Assembly (NCBI GenBank): GCA_902793245.1
Contig: CADBCX010000041.1
Span: forward strand, 1-34,430
Length of the DNA: 34,430 nucleotides
Origin: an uncultured Eubacteriales bacterium
GTDB taxonomy: Bacteria > Bacillota > Clostridia > Christensenellales > Aristaeellaceae
Direction: 5' to 3'
Under the pieces are notes generated by a model. The model had not been told where the DNA came from and ran no database searches. It saw nothing but the letters and a program-made list of their open reading frames with translations. Shown here one piece after another: positions 14,437 through 24,100 of the stretch. Position 1 is the stretch's first letter. Each line of letters starts with the position of its first letter. The position numbers and the translations under genes were made by a program.

Positions 14437-15921
14437 ATGCCATTTATCAGCACCCGCGGGGCGGAGATGGTGTCCGCCCCGGAAGCCATCGTGCGCGGCA
14501 TCGCGCCGGACGGCGGCCTGTACGCCCCGGTTTCCCTGCCCCGGCTGGACAAAGCGGATTTTGAAGCCCTGGCGAAGATGGACTACGCTTCCCGCGCGGC
14601 CCATACCCTGGCGCTGCTCCTGGACGGGTTCACGGAAGAAGAACTGCTGCCCATGGCGAAGTCCGCTTACAGCCGGTTTGACGACAGCGCCATCGCCCCG
14701 GTCAAGGAACTCAAAGACAGCCGGTTCGTGCTGGAGCTGTTCCACGGCCCGACCCTGGCCTTTAAGGATATGGCGCTTCAATTCCTGCCCTGGCTCATGA
14801 CCGCCTCTGCCCGCAAGCGGGGGGAAACCCGCGAAATCGCCATCCTCACCGCTACCAGCGGCGACACCGGCAAGGCCGCGCTGGAGGGCTTCCAGGACGT
14901 GCCCGGCACTTCCGTCACCGTGTTCTATCCCCAGGGCGGGGTCAGCGCGGTGCAGGAAAAACAGATGGTCACCTCCCAGGGCAAGAACGTCCACGTCTGC
15001 GCCGTGCGCGGCAACTTCGACGACGCCCAGACCGGCGTGAAAACCCTGTTCGGCGACCCGGACTTTATCGCCCAAATGAACGCCCTGGGCAAAACCCTGT
15101 CCTCCGCCAACTCCATCAATCTGGGCCGTTTAGCGCCCCAGGTGGCGTATTATCTCTCCGCCTGCGCCGACCTGCTGGCCAGCGGAAAAGCGAACTGGGA
15201 AGCGGGCATCAACGTCTGCGTGCCTACCGGCAACTTCGGCAACATCCTGGCCGCCTGGTACGCCAAGCGCATGGGCGCGCCCATCCGCAAGCTGATCTGC
15301 GCCAGCAACCGTAACGACGTGCTGACCGACTTCATCCGCACCGGCGTCTATGACCGGGTGCGTCCCTTCCACAAGACCATCTCGCCCTCCATGGACATCC
15401 TGATCTCCTCCAATCTGGAACGCTTCCTGCTGGAGCTGGCAGGCGCGGACACGGCCCAGGTGAACGCCTGGATGGGCGCATTAAAAGAAAAGGGCCGGTA
15501 CGAAATCACCGATACCCAAAAAGCCCTGCTGAACGAAGCGTTCTTCGGCGGCTTTGCCGACGACGCGGCGACGAAGGAAACCATTTCCAAGCTCTGGAAG
15601 GAAGAAAAATATCTGACCGATCCCCACACCGGCGTAGCTATGCGGGTGGCTGCGGACTACCGTAAGGAAACCGGCGACGACCAAAGGCCGATGCTCATCG
15701 TGTCCACCGCCAGCCCCTACAAGTTCGCTGCCGACGTGGCGGAAGCCATTTCCGTGCAGGTAGCGGGCGACGCTTTCGCCGCTGCCCAGGCCCTGGAAGA
15801 CGCTACCCAGGTCAAAGCCCCCGCCGCCGTGCTGGCCCTCAAGGATATGCCCGTGCTGCATACCCGCGTCTGCGACAAGGACAAGATGGGCGAAGCGGTG
15901 CTGGCAGGTTTTGGGAAATAG
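14437..15921 (+). CDS. thrC: Threonine synthase
   Basis: A 494-residue PLP enzyme converting O-phosphohomoserine to L-threonine, at the length of the bacterial/fungal long type. The N-terminus FISTRGAEMVSAPEAIVRGIAPDGGLYAP is typical. The PLP lysine is Lys110 in ELFHGPTLAFKDMALQF. The phosphate loop and substrate segment is TATSGDTGKAALEGF, and VCVPTGNFGNILAAWYAKRMG is the conserved glycine-rich segment. The ribosome site is CGAGGAAC and ATG 14437 is the first start. No separate promoter is evident between E6 and the gene. Confidence 0.96.
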   Translation: MPFISTRGAEMVSAPEAIVRGIAPDGGLYAPVSLPRLDKADFEALAKMDYASRAAHTLALLLDGFTEEELLPMAKSAYSRFDDSAIAPVKELKDSRFVLELFHGPTLAFKDMALQFLPWLMTASARKRGETREIAILTATSGDTGKAALEGFQDVPGTSVTVFYPQGGVSAVQEKQMVTSQGKNVHVCAVRGNFDDAQTGVKTLFGDPDFIAQMNALGKTLSSANSINLGRLAPQVAYYLSACADLLASGKANWEAGINVCVPTGNFGNILAAWYAKRMGAPIRKLICASNRNDVLTDFIRTGVYDRVRPFHKTISPSMDILISSNLERFLLELAGADTAQVNAWMGALKEKGRYEITDTQKALLNEAFFGGFADDAATKETISKLWKEEKYLTDPHTGVAMRVAADYRKETGDDQRPMLIVSTASPYKFAADVAEAISVQVAGDAFAAAQALEDATQVKAPAAVLALKDMPVLHTRVCDKDKMGEAVLAGFGK

Positions 15922-16139
15922 TAGTTGTTTCGTTGTCCCATTTTTCGAGTTGATAGAAAACGAGAGAACAGAGTACAGAGTACAGAGTGCAGTGATTCTT
16001 GATACAAAAAAGATCCATAAAACAAATTGTTCGACGGAAATTGGCTGTTGCGTTGCCGCCAGTAACATCAGTAATCAATCTGTACTCTGTACTCTCTCTC
16101 AAACCGAGCGGCTGAACAGTTACATTTTTTCAGCCCGTG
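15922..16139. other. Gap between thrC and the rubrerythrin promoter
   Basis: Filled mainly by element E7 (15962-16100). No coding region or clear thrC terminator is seen. The open frame across 15911-16264 runs through the repeat arms and has no ribosome site. Confidence 0.6.
15962..16100 (+). repeat. Heptamer-armed inverted repeat E7
   Basis: The left arm (15962-15992) holds ACAGAGT/ACAGAGTGCAG units, and the right arm (16080-16100) is CTGTACT CTGTACT CTCTCTC. The heptamer type is the same as in E2. The core, read on the minus strand, contains GTCGAACAATT, also found in E2. Confidence 0.85.
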
Positions 16140-16167
16140 TTTCAACCAGAAAAAAGCTGTGTATAAT
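16140..16167 (+). promoter_or_regulatory. Sigma-A promoter of the rubrerythrin gene
   Basis: TTTCAA (16140-16145), a 16-base spacer and TATAAT (16162-16167), 60 bases before the start codon. Confidence 0.65.
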
Positions 16168-16226
16168 CATCCTGTACAAGACGCCGCGGGTCGGCGTTGC
16201 GATAAACGAAAGGGAGGAATGTTGCT

Positions 16227-16769
16227 ATGAAATGGGTATGTCAGGTTTGCGGTTACGTGTATGAAGGTGAACAACCCCCGGAAAAGTGCCCCGTCTGCAA
16301 GGCCCCCGCTTCCAAATTCACCAAGCAGGACGCTGAAATGACCTGGGCCGCCGAGCATGTGGTGGGCGTGGCGCAGGGCGTGCCGGAAGACATCCTGGCC
16401 GATCTGCGGGCCAACTTCCAGGGCGAATGCTCCGAAGTGGGCATGTACCTGGCCATGGGCCGCGTCGCCGCCCGGGAAGGCTATCCCGAAATCGCCGAAT
16501 ACTGGAAGACCGCTGCGTTTGAAGAAGCGGAACACGCCGCCAAGTTCGCGGAACTCCTGGGCGAAGTGCTCACCGACAGCACCGAAAAGAACCTGAAAAT
16601 GCGCGTGGAAGCCGAAAACGGCGCCACCGCCGGCAAGACCGACCTGGCCAAGCGCGCCAAGGCCCTGAACCTGGACGCCATCCACGACACCGTGCACGAA
16701 ATGGCAAGGGACGAAGCCCGGCACGGCAAGGCGTTCGCAGGATTGCTCAAGCGTTACTTTGGGAAATGA
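16227..16769 (+). CDS. Reverse rubrerythrin (NADH peroxidase type)
   Basis: A 180-residue reverse rubrerythrin. The rubredoxin domain is N-terminal (residues 1-35, CQVCG and CPVC iron ligands). The di-iron four-helix domain follows, with [32 protein letters not shown] and [16 protein letters not shown] giving the Glu/His ligands. These enzymes reduce hydrogen peroxide with NADH-derived electrons in strict anaerobes. The ribosome site is AAGGGAGG. The final 19 codons recur, diverged, at 17144-17200. Confidence 0.94.
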   Translation: MKWVCQVCGYVYEGEQPPEKCPVCKAPASKFTKQDAEMTWAAEHVVGVAQGVPEDILADLRANFQGECSEVGMYLAMGRVAAREGYPEIAEYWKTAAFEEAEHAAKFAELLGEVLTDSTEKNLKMRVEAENGATAGKTDLAKRAKALNLDAIHDTVHEMARDEARHGKAFAGLLKRYFGK

Positions 16770-17119
16770 TCCCGCTGACATGGCGGGAGGAGCTCTCCCG
16801 AAGAAGGGTCTACGACCGTTTGGAATCCCGTGAAATGTTCCGGGTTATCGGCGTCGTGTCGAGCAAGGATTCTTCTGATTCTTCCTATCAGTGGAGCTTG
16901 TTCGTATTTCTCTGTGTCAGTTCCTCCGGCGGTTATGTGCTGGCGAAGGAGACGCATCAGTTTCCGGCGGACAGCAGCTGCTCGTACCCTTACGGCGAGG
17001 ACAGCTTCTACGGCCTGGACTTGATCGACCTGACGCAGGAAGAAGCGGATCAGTACCGGTTTCTCCTGAAGCAGACCTGGGAGGACAGTTCCTTCCGGAA
17101 GCCGCCGCTGTTCGCGTAA
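16766..17119 (+). CDS. Unrecognised 117-aa protein behind rubrerythrin
   Basis: A 117-codon frame starting in an ATGA overlap with the rubrerythrin stop. Its codon use looks coding. The sequence includes [38 protein letters not shown] and [23 protein letters not shown]. It reads as a small soluble alpha/beta protein without signal peptide; I do not know a family. Its ribosome site is weak (TTTGGGAA), so it depends on coupling. It is bracketed by the real and the duplicated rubrerythrin 3' end, which suggests it entered or was rearranged as a unit. Confidence 0.6.
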   Translation: MIPLTWREELSRRRVYDRLESREMFRVIGVVSSKDSSDSSYQWSLFVFLCVSSSGGYVLAKETHQFPADSSCSYPYGEDSFYGLDLIDLTQEEADQYRFLLKQTWEDSSFRKPPLFA

Positions 17120-17136
17120 ACCACGCGAACAGCGCC

Positions 17137-17230
17137 CTGCGGCGAAGCCAGGCACGGCAAGACGTTCAAGAGGCTGCTCCAGCGGTATTTCGGGAAGGAA
17201 GAAATCAAAGGAAATCAACGTTTTTTGTGA
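17137..17230 (+). pseudogene. Remnant of a second rubrerythrin C-terminus
   Basis: Read in frame from 17144, this gives EARHGKTFKRLLQRYFGKEE and ends at TGA 17228-17230. The intact rubrerythrin ends [18 protein letters not shown]. The DNA is diverged but alignable with 16713-16766. There is no start codon, so it is a 3' fragment of a paralogous or ancestral copy. Confidence 0.75.
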
Positions 17231-17262
17231 AGATCGTTCCGTGCGGACGGTCTTCTTTTTTC
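17229..17262 (+). terminator. Rho-independent terminator of the rubrerythrin locus
   Basis: GAAGATCGTTCCG and CGGACGGTCTTC form a stem of about 12 pairs (two mismatches) with a TG loop, followed by TTTTTT. Confidence 0.85.
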
Positions 17263-17367
17263 GCCTTATCCCTCCCTTTTATGACCATTCTCTGCAGACT
17301 CGCCTGGATACGGGGACAGCTTGCCTGCCTTGCAGTCAAAGCCGAATGCCTTCGCTCCGCCGCATAG

Positions 17368-17407
17368 AAAAAACCCACCTTCCTTACATTTCTGCTTGGA
17401 AAGTGGG
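17368..17407 (-). terminator. Leftward rho-independent terminator (GAPDH)
   Basis: On the minus strand CCCACTTTCC (17398-17407), a 14-base loop, GGAAGGTGGG (17374-17383), then TTTTTT (17368-17373). It lies 122 bases past the GAPDH stop. Confidence 0.8.
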
Positions 17408-17528
17408 GAAACGTCTATCACAGTCATTCCCTGAACGCTTGGTTCAGTTTATACCAGTGTTTTGACTTTTTTCACAGTCGGGCGCGTTCCTTCGCCTGCG
17501 CGAAATCCCGCAAACCCTTACACCGCAA

Positions 17529-18572
17529 TTACTTCAGCTCGGCGAAGTACTTGATGGTGCGGACCATCTGGCTGGTGTAGCTGTTCTCGTTGTCGTACCA
17601 GGACACGACCTGCACCTGATAGGTGTCGTCGTCGATCGTGTCGTCGTCGATCTTGTTGACCATGGTCTGGTTGGCATCGAACAGGGAGCCGTAGGTCATG
17701 CCGATGATGTCGGAGGAGACCAGCTTTTCGGTGGTGTAGCCGAAGGATTCGCTGCTCTGGGCCTTCATGGCGGCGTTGATGGCATCCACAGTGACGTCCT
17801 TACCCTTGACGACAGCAACCAGGATGGTGGTGGAGCCGGTGGGCACGGGCACGCGCTGGGCGGAGCCGATCAGCTTGCCGTTCAGTTCGGGGATGACCAG
17901 GCCGATGGCCTTGGCAGCGCCGGTGCTGTTGGGCACGATGTTGGCCGCGCCGGCACGGGCACGCTGCAGGTCGCCCTTGCGATGGGGGCCGTCCAGGATC
18001 ATCTGGTCGCCGGTGTAGGCGTGCACAGTGGTCATGATGCCGGCCTGGATGGGGAAGGCGTCGTTCAGCGCCTTGGTCATGGGAGCCAGGCAGTTGGTGG
18101 TGCAGCTGGCGGCGGAGATGACCTGGTCTTCGGGCTTGAGGGTCTTGTGGTTCACGTTGTACACGATGGTGGGCAGGTCCTTGCCCGCGGGAGCGGAGAT
18201 AACGACCTTCTTGGCGCCGGCTTCGATATGAGCCATGGCCTTTTCCTTGGAGGTGTAGAAGCCGGTGCACTCCAGCACCACGTCAACGCCCAGCTGGCCC
18301 CAGGGGCATTCTTTGGCGTCTTTGATGGCGTAGATGGTGATCTCTTTGCCATCCACGATGATGGAATTTTCAGTGGCTTCGACGGTGTGCTTGTTTTCGC
18401 CGATCACGCCGCAGTAACCCTTCTGGGCGGTATCGTACTTGAGCAGGTGAGCCAGCATCGCGGGGCTGGTCAGGTCGTTGATGGCGACCACATCGTAGCC
18501 CGCAGCGCCGAACATCTGACGGAAAGCAAGACGACCGATACGACCGAAACCATTGATAGCAACTTTCACCAT
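17529..18572 (-). CDS. gap: NAD-dependent glyceraldehyde-3-phosphate dehydrogenase
   Basis: A 347-residue glycolytic GAPDH. The Rossmann motif [14 protein letters not shown] is at residues 6-19, and Asp33 in INDLTS points to NAD use. The catalytic Cys157 is in [35 protein letters not shown] closes the protein. ATG 18572 follows AAGGAGGAG; the longer frame to 18617 crosses the leader. Near the C-terminus IDDDT is present twice (17622-17651), a 15-base tandem duplication that most relatives lack, as far as I recall. It has its own promoter and terminator. Confidence 0.97.
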   Translation of the reverse strand: MVKVAINGFGRIGRLAFRQMFGAAGYDVVAINDLTSPAMLAHLLKYDTAQKGYCGVIGENKHTVEATENSIIVDGKEITIYAIKDAKECPWGQLGVDVVLECTGFYTSKEKAMAHIEAGAKKVVISAPAGKDLPTIVYNVNHKTLKPEDQVISAASCTTNCLAPMTKALNDAFPIQAGIMTTVHAYTGDQMILDGPHRKGDLQRARAGAANIVPNSTGAAKAIGLVIPELNGKLIGSAQRVPVPTGSTTILVAVVKGKDVTVDAINAAMKAQSSESFGYTTEKLVSSDIIGMTYGSLFDANQTMVNKIDDDTIDDDTYQVQVVSWYDNENSYTSQMVRTIKYFAELK

Positions 18573-18625
18573 GGGGAACTCCTCCTTAAAATTCAAATGG
18601 CGGGTGTTATGCCACACCTTCTTAT

Positions 18626-18654
18626 ATTATAACCAATTCACGGCATTTTGTCCA
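18626..18654 (-). promoter_or_regulatory. Sigma-A promoter of GAPDH
   Basis: On the minus strand TGGACA (18649-18654), a 17-base spacer and TATAAT (18626-18631), 53 bases before the start codon. Confidence 0.82.
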
Positions 18655-18785
18655 GTGTTTCATCGGGGCAAATTCCGCCCGCCGCGGCGGTTTCCGCCCG
18701 GATGGAATGGGATTCCTGCCCGGGACGGAATGAAGCCCACAGCGCCTGGATGGGCCTTCCGGCGAACGGCTCGCCGCTGTTCGCA

Positions 18786-19343
18786 TCACAGCTTGCTCAG
18801 ATCCACCCACATAGCCGGACGCATGGAAAAAACGTCGTCAGCCAGCGTCGTGGTTTTGCTGATTGCGCCGGTGGTGTACACAGTCCTCGCACTGGGCCAG
18901 CCGCAGCATTCCGTATCCCGCAGCCACCATGCCCAGCCGCTGGTCATGCGGGCCTTGTCATCGGCGAAATATTGCCGGGCTTCCTTTTCGCTGAGCAAGA
19001 ACAGCTTATCCTGCACGGTGGGGTTATTGCCGTCCCGCACCGACGTGGTGAGGATGGCTTCCTTTTCTTCCGGCGAAAAGATCCTGTCGAACATGGAGCC
19101 GTTCAGCTTTTTCCGCAGGGAGCTGTTGCCCCAGCACAGGGGTTCTTTCATTTGAGATGCAGGCTCGCAATCATCATGGAACTTCGACACCCCAATGGGC
19201 TCCTTGGAAATGACCAGCGCCTTGTTTTTCTTTTGATCCACGGCCAGAATCAGCCACTTCAGTTTGCTGAAACTTTTGTCCAGTCTGCCCAGCCTGATGC
19301 AGCCGCCCACCTTCCAGCCAATCAGCTTATTGAGAAAGCCCAT
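18786..19343 (-). CDS. DUF6273-like protein, last gene of the STAND operon
   Basis: A 185-residue protein. Residues about 60-185 have the pattern of DUF6273 domains: CWGNSSLRKKLNGSMFDRIFSPEE, then DKLFLLSEKEARQYFADD, GWAWWLRDTECC and a final SMRPAMWVDLSKL. That domain is of unknown activity and often ends Firmicutes surface or accessory proteins. Residues 1-55 are a small beta-rich section opening MGFLNKLIGWKVGG, the same kind of start as the other small proteins of this operon. There is no export signal. The ribosome site is AAAGGAGG; it starts 30 bases after the 95-aa gene. Confidence 0.75.
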   Translation of the reverse strand: MGFLNKLIGWKVGGCIRLGRLDKSFSKLKWLILAVDQKKNKALVISKEPIGVSKFHDDCEPASQMKEPLCWGNSSLRKKLNGSMFDRIFSPEEKEAILTTSVRDGNNPTVQDKLFLLSEKEARQYFADDKARMTSGWAWWLRDTECCGWPSARTVYTTGAISKTTTLADDVFSMRPAMWVDLSKL

Positions 19344-19373
19344 CCTTTTTTCCTCCTTTGTGCGGGCGTCCCA

Positions 19374-19661
19374 TCAGAGCAGGCGCTCAAGCTTCGAGAT
19401 GATTCCCTGCGCTTCGCCGGAACGGCCCGCGGCGTCCCCGATGGTTTTGCAGACGTTGATCAGCCCCAGAATGGCCGGGCCGATGATGGGCTCATCGTCC
19501 TGAATCAGCTTCGCCATGGCCTGGCTGGCGCTCTTGACATTGCTGTCTTCCGCGCCCGCGCTCATAGCGGCCAGGTAAATCACCAGCGTGTCCCTTTCAT
19601 CCTTGGTGAGCGCTTTGCTCAGCTTCGTTCCGTTTTCCTGTTTTTTCCTTCCGAACAGCAT
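19374..19661 (-). CDS. Unrecognised 95-aa helical protein of the STAND operon
   Basis: A 95-residue protein beginning MLFGRKKQENGTKLSKALTKD and then almost entirely helical (ERDTLVIYLAAMSAGAEDS, ASQAMAKLIQDDEP, AILGLINVCKTIGDAAGRS). Length and helix pattern resemble a small helical bundle. I recognise no family. It sits 43 bases after the 159-aa gene and 30 before the DUF6273-like gene, in one leftward transcript. The ribosome site (GTAGGATG) is weaker than those of its neighbours. Confidence 0.7.
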   Translation of the reverse strand: MLFGRKKQENGTKLSKALTKDERDTLVIYLAAMSAGAEDSNVKSASQAMAKLIQDDEPIIGPAILGLINVCKTIGDAAGRSGEAQGIISKLERLL

Positions 19662-19704
19662 GCGACATCCTACTTTCTGTTTGTTTTTTTGTTTGCGTTG
19701 TCCC

Positions 19705-20184
19705 TCATGAACGTTTCGCCCGTCTTCTCAATTCCGCCGCCATTTGCGATTCGCCGTCCGCCAGCAGCCCGTTTTTGACCACGCCGCACATGATCAGAGG
19801 CTCCGTAGAAGAGCTCTTCAGCTCGACGGGAGGCTCCGCGCAGTGATCCATGAGAGCGGCGTTTTTCAGCAGCAGGGGACGGATACTGTTTTTCAGCCGG
19901 TCATCGTCACGGGATGCGATGGCGATGATAAACACATTTTCCAGACCTGCCAGCGTTTTATCGGAATCGCCGTAGAACAGGATCGTGGCTTCCAGCTCCT
20001 CGGGATCCACAGCGTCCAGCAGCAGGCTGCAGCACCGAAATCCGTAGGAGCCCTCGTCATTGCATTTTTCGATGTCAAAGCGCACCAGCAGACAGGGGAG
20101 CGGGATGGTTGGCGGCCGCGTGTCTTTGGGAGCAGAAGCCTTGTTTTTTCCGAAGAAAGAGAATTTCCTTCCAAGCAATGCCAT
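19705..20184 (-). CDS. Unrecognised 159-aa protein of the STAND operon
   Basis: A 159-residue protein. A short hydrophobic and basic start, MALLGRKFSFFGKNK, is followed by an alpha/beta body: PLPCLLVRFDIEKCNDEG, CCSLLLDAVDPEELEATILFYGDSD, VFIIAIASRDDDRLKNSIRPLLLKN. It ends with a basic helix (MAAELRRRAKRS). No catalytic motif is obvious and I do not recognise a family. It has a near-perfect ribosome site (AAAGGAGGTG) and lies 18 bases after the 321-aa gene. Confidence 0.7.
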   Translation of the reverse strand: MALLGRKFSFFGKNKASAPKDTRPPTIPLPCLLVRFDIEKCNDEGSYGFRCCSLLLDAVDPEELEATILFYGDSDKTLAGLENVFIIAIASRDDDRLKNSIRPLLLKNAALMDHCAEPPVELKSSSTEPLIMCGVVKNGLLADGESQMAAELRRRAKRS

Positions 20185-20202
20185 CAGAACACCTCCTTTG
20201 CG

Positions 20203-21168
20203 TTACATTTCTTCTTTTTTCAGGGGCATGAGCCTGTCCAGCACCATGCTGGCTGTGATGGTGCCCTGGGCGGGATCGTAATCATATGCGATGCGCTCCA
20301 GCCCATCCTCCAGCTTTTCCCGGTCATAATCGGGAAATTCCTTCACCAGACTTTCCTTGAGCAGGCTGCGGAGATTGTCGCACATCATCCGGTAGCGATC
20401 CTTGTGGGAGATTTCCAGCGTTTCGTCGTCCCAGAACTGATTGATGGTTTTTTCGCTCTCGCTCATTCCGGGCACGGGGAGCAGGGTGTAATGATAATTC
20501 CATTTGACCGGCGGACGGAGCTCCATCAGGTAATGCGCCCGGCAGACGCTGACCCACACGCTGTTCAGAATCTCATTGCGGACCTTGGGATCGGTGAGGA
20601 TCCGGGAAGGGTTGAGATCCCCGAAGGCGGCGATGAACAGGCACAGCGTCTTATCGTAATAGCCGCCCTTGCGGGAAAACAGCCGCTCCAGCAGCCCGGG
20701 CTTCCGGGGTGCTTTGTATTCGTCCAGCCCGGTGTGCAGAAAGGAGCCCACCACCGCCCCATACTTCCGGGAGTAGTGAAACCGGGCGTCCCGCAGCGTC
20801 GATTCCAGCTGGCGCGGGGGCAGGCCTGGGTAGCTTTCCAACAGACTAATCTGCCAGAAGACGCGGATATCGTCGCACAGCGCCCGGTAGCGGTCCTCGT
20901 CCACGGTGCGGCCCTGCGCATCCCGAAATTCAAAGCGTTCCGTTTCCGCTTGGCTGAAGGCGCCTTGTTCCAGGCTGGCCCGGTGGGACCACTGGCCGTT
21001 CCAGGGCGGGGCGATCAGCTCGTCGCCCCAGCAGGCGCCGGCGACCTCCACCCGCAGGGCGTTCATTTTGTCCTGCTGGGTTTCGTTGCCCCGATCGTAT
21101 CCCGAAAGGGGCGATCCGGGCAGCAGGCGGATGTACATTTCCACGGTCACGGGCTTGCCTGTTTTCAT
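20203..21168 (-). CDS. Unrecognised 321-aa protein with internal duplication
   Basis: A 321-residue soluble protein overlapping the STAND gene by ATGA, so the two are coupled. It contains two related modules, about residues 36-144 and 198-310. DEDRYRALCDDIRVFWQISL with YPGLPPRQLESTL in the first aligns with HKDRYRMMCDNLRSLLKESL with FPDYDREKLEDGL in the second. Each module begins with a hydrophobic strand and a Trp about 35 residues before the DRYR motif. The family is unknown to me and no enzyme motif is visible. Tight coupling to the STAND protein suggests a direct partner or ligand-sensing subunit. Confidence 0.75.
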   Translation of the reverse strand: MKTGKPVTVEMYIRLLPGSPLSGYDRGNETQQDKMNALRVEVAGACWGDELIAPPWNGQWSHRASLEQGAFSQAETERFEFRDAQGRTVDEDRYRALCDDIRVFWQISLLESYPGLPPRQLESTLRDARFHYSRKYGAVVGSFLHTGLDEYKAPRKPGLLERLFSRKGGYYDKTLCLFIAAFGDLNPSRILTDPKVRNEILNSVWVSVCRAHYLMELRPPVKWNYHYTLLPVPGMSESEKTINQFWDDETLEISHKDRYRMMCDNLRSLLKESLVKEFPDYDREKLEDGLERIAYDYDPAQGTITASMVLDRLMPLKKEEM

Positions 21169-24100
21169 GGGTTTTTCCCTCCTGTTCCTTCCGACCGCAG
21201 ACGGCAGAGCCGGCCGTTTTCCATACCGAAAAGCAGCGTGCCGCCTTCCTGCTCAAAGAGAACCTCGCCGATCCCGCCGTCGGCCACGAATTCGCCGATC
21301 TTTTCCCCCCGGGCCGTGTCCCACAGCTGCAAGCGGGCGTTGGCGTCGCTGTTTGCCCGCCGGCCTGTGAGGGCCAGATACCGGCCGTCGGCGGTGCAGG
21401 CGGCGAAGTAATCCTGATGGGCGCAGCCCACCGCTTCCCGGTTCAGCCTCATCAGCTCTTTGCCGGTCGCCACGTCCAGCAGCACCGCTTCCTCGCCGTT
21501 GGCGAACATCAGCTGCCGTCCGCCGTCCACGGCACGGCAAAGCCAGTTTTCATAGTCCAGGTGCACTGTCTCGGAGTAATGCCCCTTGACGGGTACGGAG
21601 GATAGCCGCTTGCCCGTTTTGACATCATATCGTTCCAGCCGGGGGTGGATGTTGGAATCAAAGAGCACGTACAGCACGGTGCCGTCCTCGGAAACGTCGA
21701 AGGCCGGGTCGCCCATGGTTTCGTGCCCGTCCTTTTGCCTGCCCAGCAGCCGGGAAAGCGTCCCGCCGGGCGGCAGAAGGCAGATCTGGCCCAGCTGCCT
21801 GCCGGTGCGGGCGCGGTACACCGTGACGTCGGAATACCCTGTATGGATCACGATGTGCCGCCGGTCGGCGGAGAACTGATATTTCATCGGGTAAACATAG
21901 GAGAGCGCCTTGTTCATGCTGTGAAGAAAGGTATCGGGCAGGGGCGGCTCCATGTCCGGGGTAGGGGATTCGGGCAGCGCCCAGTGGCGGAAAACGAACT
22001 GGCTCTGATCCTGAAACTGCTTGGAAACGGCGCAGGTGCCGTCCGGGGCCAGATAAGTGAAATCCCGGTTGTCCCGGCCCAGGAGCACGGTCCGCCCCGC
22101 GTATACCCCGTCCCGGTGGAAGAAGAACAGATAGGGATCGGCGTTCATGGTGGCGGCGCGCTGCATGCCTTGCTTGATCCAGTTGGGATAGCCGGAGGCG
22201 TAGATGTGCTCGCCGTCCTGGGCGGGGCAGACGCTGCGCAGGGGCATCAGCGCCGCTCGCACGTCGCCGTGCTCCGCCTTCAGGGCGATCAGGCGCAGGC
22301 GTTTCCCGTCGATCTCCGCTATGGCGGTGTTTTCGTCGTCGGACACCTGAAGCGCGATGATGTAGCCCAGGCCGTTTTCTTCCCGCACGGGGTGAAAATC
22401 CTTCAGATCATACAGCGTCAGCCGCCGTCCCGCCGCCAGCAGCAGCCCCCTGCCGGGCAGGAATTGCAGCGCCAGCACTTCCCCGTCTGGCAGCTGGGCC
22501 AGCAGCTTGCCTGTGTGGGTGTCGTACACGCAGAGCTGTTTGCCGTCCGCCCCCGCCAGCATCCCACCGTCCGGGGACAGCGCAACAGCCTCCACCGTGG
22601 AGCGCCATTCGCCCAGGGGATCGCCTGTGGGCGTCAGCGTATTGGCCGCGGCGTCGAAGCGGAACAGATACACGGGGTTGGGCACGCGATGGAAGGATAC
22701 CAGGTCAAACCGGTCTTCTTTGGCCTGGGGATGGATGCTCGCCACGGCCAGCAGCCCGTTTTCGCTGATGCAGAGCTTGTTGACGTCCCAGCGGTACGCA
22801 GTCTCGCACAGCAGCCGTCCGTCGGCCAGATCAAAGGCGCGGATCTTTTGCTTCTGATCCATCATCAGCAAGGCGCGCCCGTCAGGGGAGAGGACGAAGA
22901 ACGAGGTCCGGAAATAGGATATGCCGTATTCCTTGAGGGTGGGGGTGTGATCGCCCACGCGAAAATCGGCAATCAGGGTGAAGCCCGCCGTCTCATACAC
23001 CAGCACCCGCCCGTCGTTCAACAGGGCCGCCAGCTTTTTCCCATCCGGCGTCCGGGCGATGCGCCAGAAAAACCACCGGCCCTCCGGCGCGCTGATCCGC
23101 AGCTGCAGGGCGCCGGTTTCCAGGTTCCAGATGCCGATGGAGGAGCCTCCCTGAATGGAGGCGGCCAGGGCGCCGTCCCGGAACAGCACGGCGCCGTTGA
23201 ACTTTTCCCGGGATTCGATGATTCGCTCGTCGTCGGCCCGGGGCGTTTCAAAGCAGTTGATCAGCGGGCGGAGCCACGGGCCCTTCTGGGCTTCCCGCGC
23301 CGCGCGCCGCAGCGCCCGGATCCGGAGAGACGGGTCGTCGTCGGGGAAATGGCCATGGAGCCGCGCCGCCGCCTGATCGGGCGATTCGGTGAGCACCGTA
23401 CCGGCCAGGCCCAGGAAGCCGGCCATGCGCCGGGTGTCCGCGCATGGAGAAAGGCGGTAATCCTCCATGAGCGCCTGGATGCCGAACTGCTCCAGCCTGC
23501 CGGAAAAGTAGTCCCAATCGAACACGCAGTCCATGTAAGCGGGAATTTCCCCCGCCATGAAAAGCTGCCAGGCCAATTCCATCAGCCGGTGCCGGTCATT
23601 TCGGGGCCGGGAAATAAGATAAGCGGCCAGCTCGCCGTGCCATTTTTCCGCCGGTTTTTCAGCGGTATACCGTTCGGCGCAGGCCTGGCGGAAGCTGTCG
23701 TAGAAAAAGTCGGCGCGCTGTTCCCGCTCGGTCAGGAAGGGGCGCAGCTGGCGCAGCAGCACATACACCGCGTCCCGCGCCGTTTCCTCATTGTCCGCCG
23801 CGCCGTTTTGAACCAGCAGGGCCGCCAGCTCCCGCGGGGCTAAACCGTTGCGGGCGTGGGCGAGCCAGCCGAACACCCGGGGCACCAGCGTCTTCATGGA
23901 AAACCCGTCGCAGTCCGGGTCGCCCTCCAGCCGGGCGAGCATGGCGGAAAAGGCGCTGAGCGCCGTGTCGCCAAAATCTTCTTCGATGTGCCGCTTGAGG
24001 GTATCGTATTCACCGAATACCCGCAGCTCATTCAGCACGATTTTCAGATACAGCGGGTTTTCCGCCCCGGGGGAACGCACCAGGGCGTCCATCTGGCTGT

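Larger units (their letters stand above)
17120..17528. other. Gap between the rubrerythrin locus and GAPDH
   Basis: It holds the rubrerythrin remnant, a rightward terminator (17229-17262) and a leftward terminator (17368-17407). At about 17435-17460 a leftward TGGTATAAAC and AACCAAGCGTTCA resemble the leader at 82-95 of the window. The short frames here are not coding. Confidence 0.5.

Noticed and set aside
17241..17465. 74-codon frame downstream of the rubrerythrin terminator
   Set aside because: It starts inside the terminator hairpin, crosses the opposite terminator and has no ribosome site.
17408..17470. Leftward small RNA between a TGGTATAAAC element and the terminator at 17368-17407
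   Set aside because: The -10-like element has no acceptable -35, and the hairpin is explained as the GAPDH terminator.
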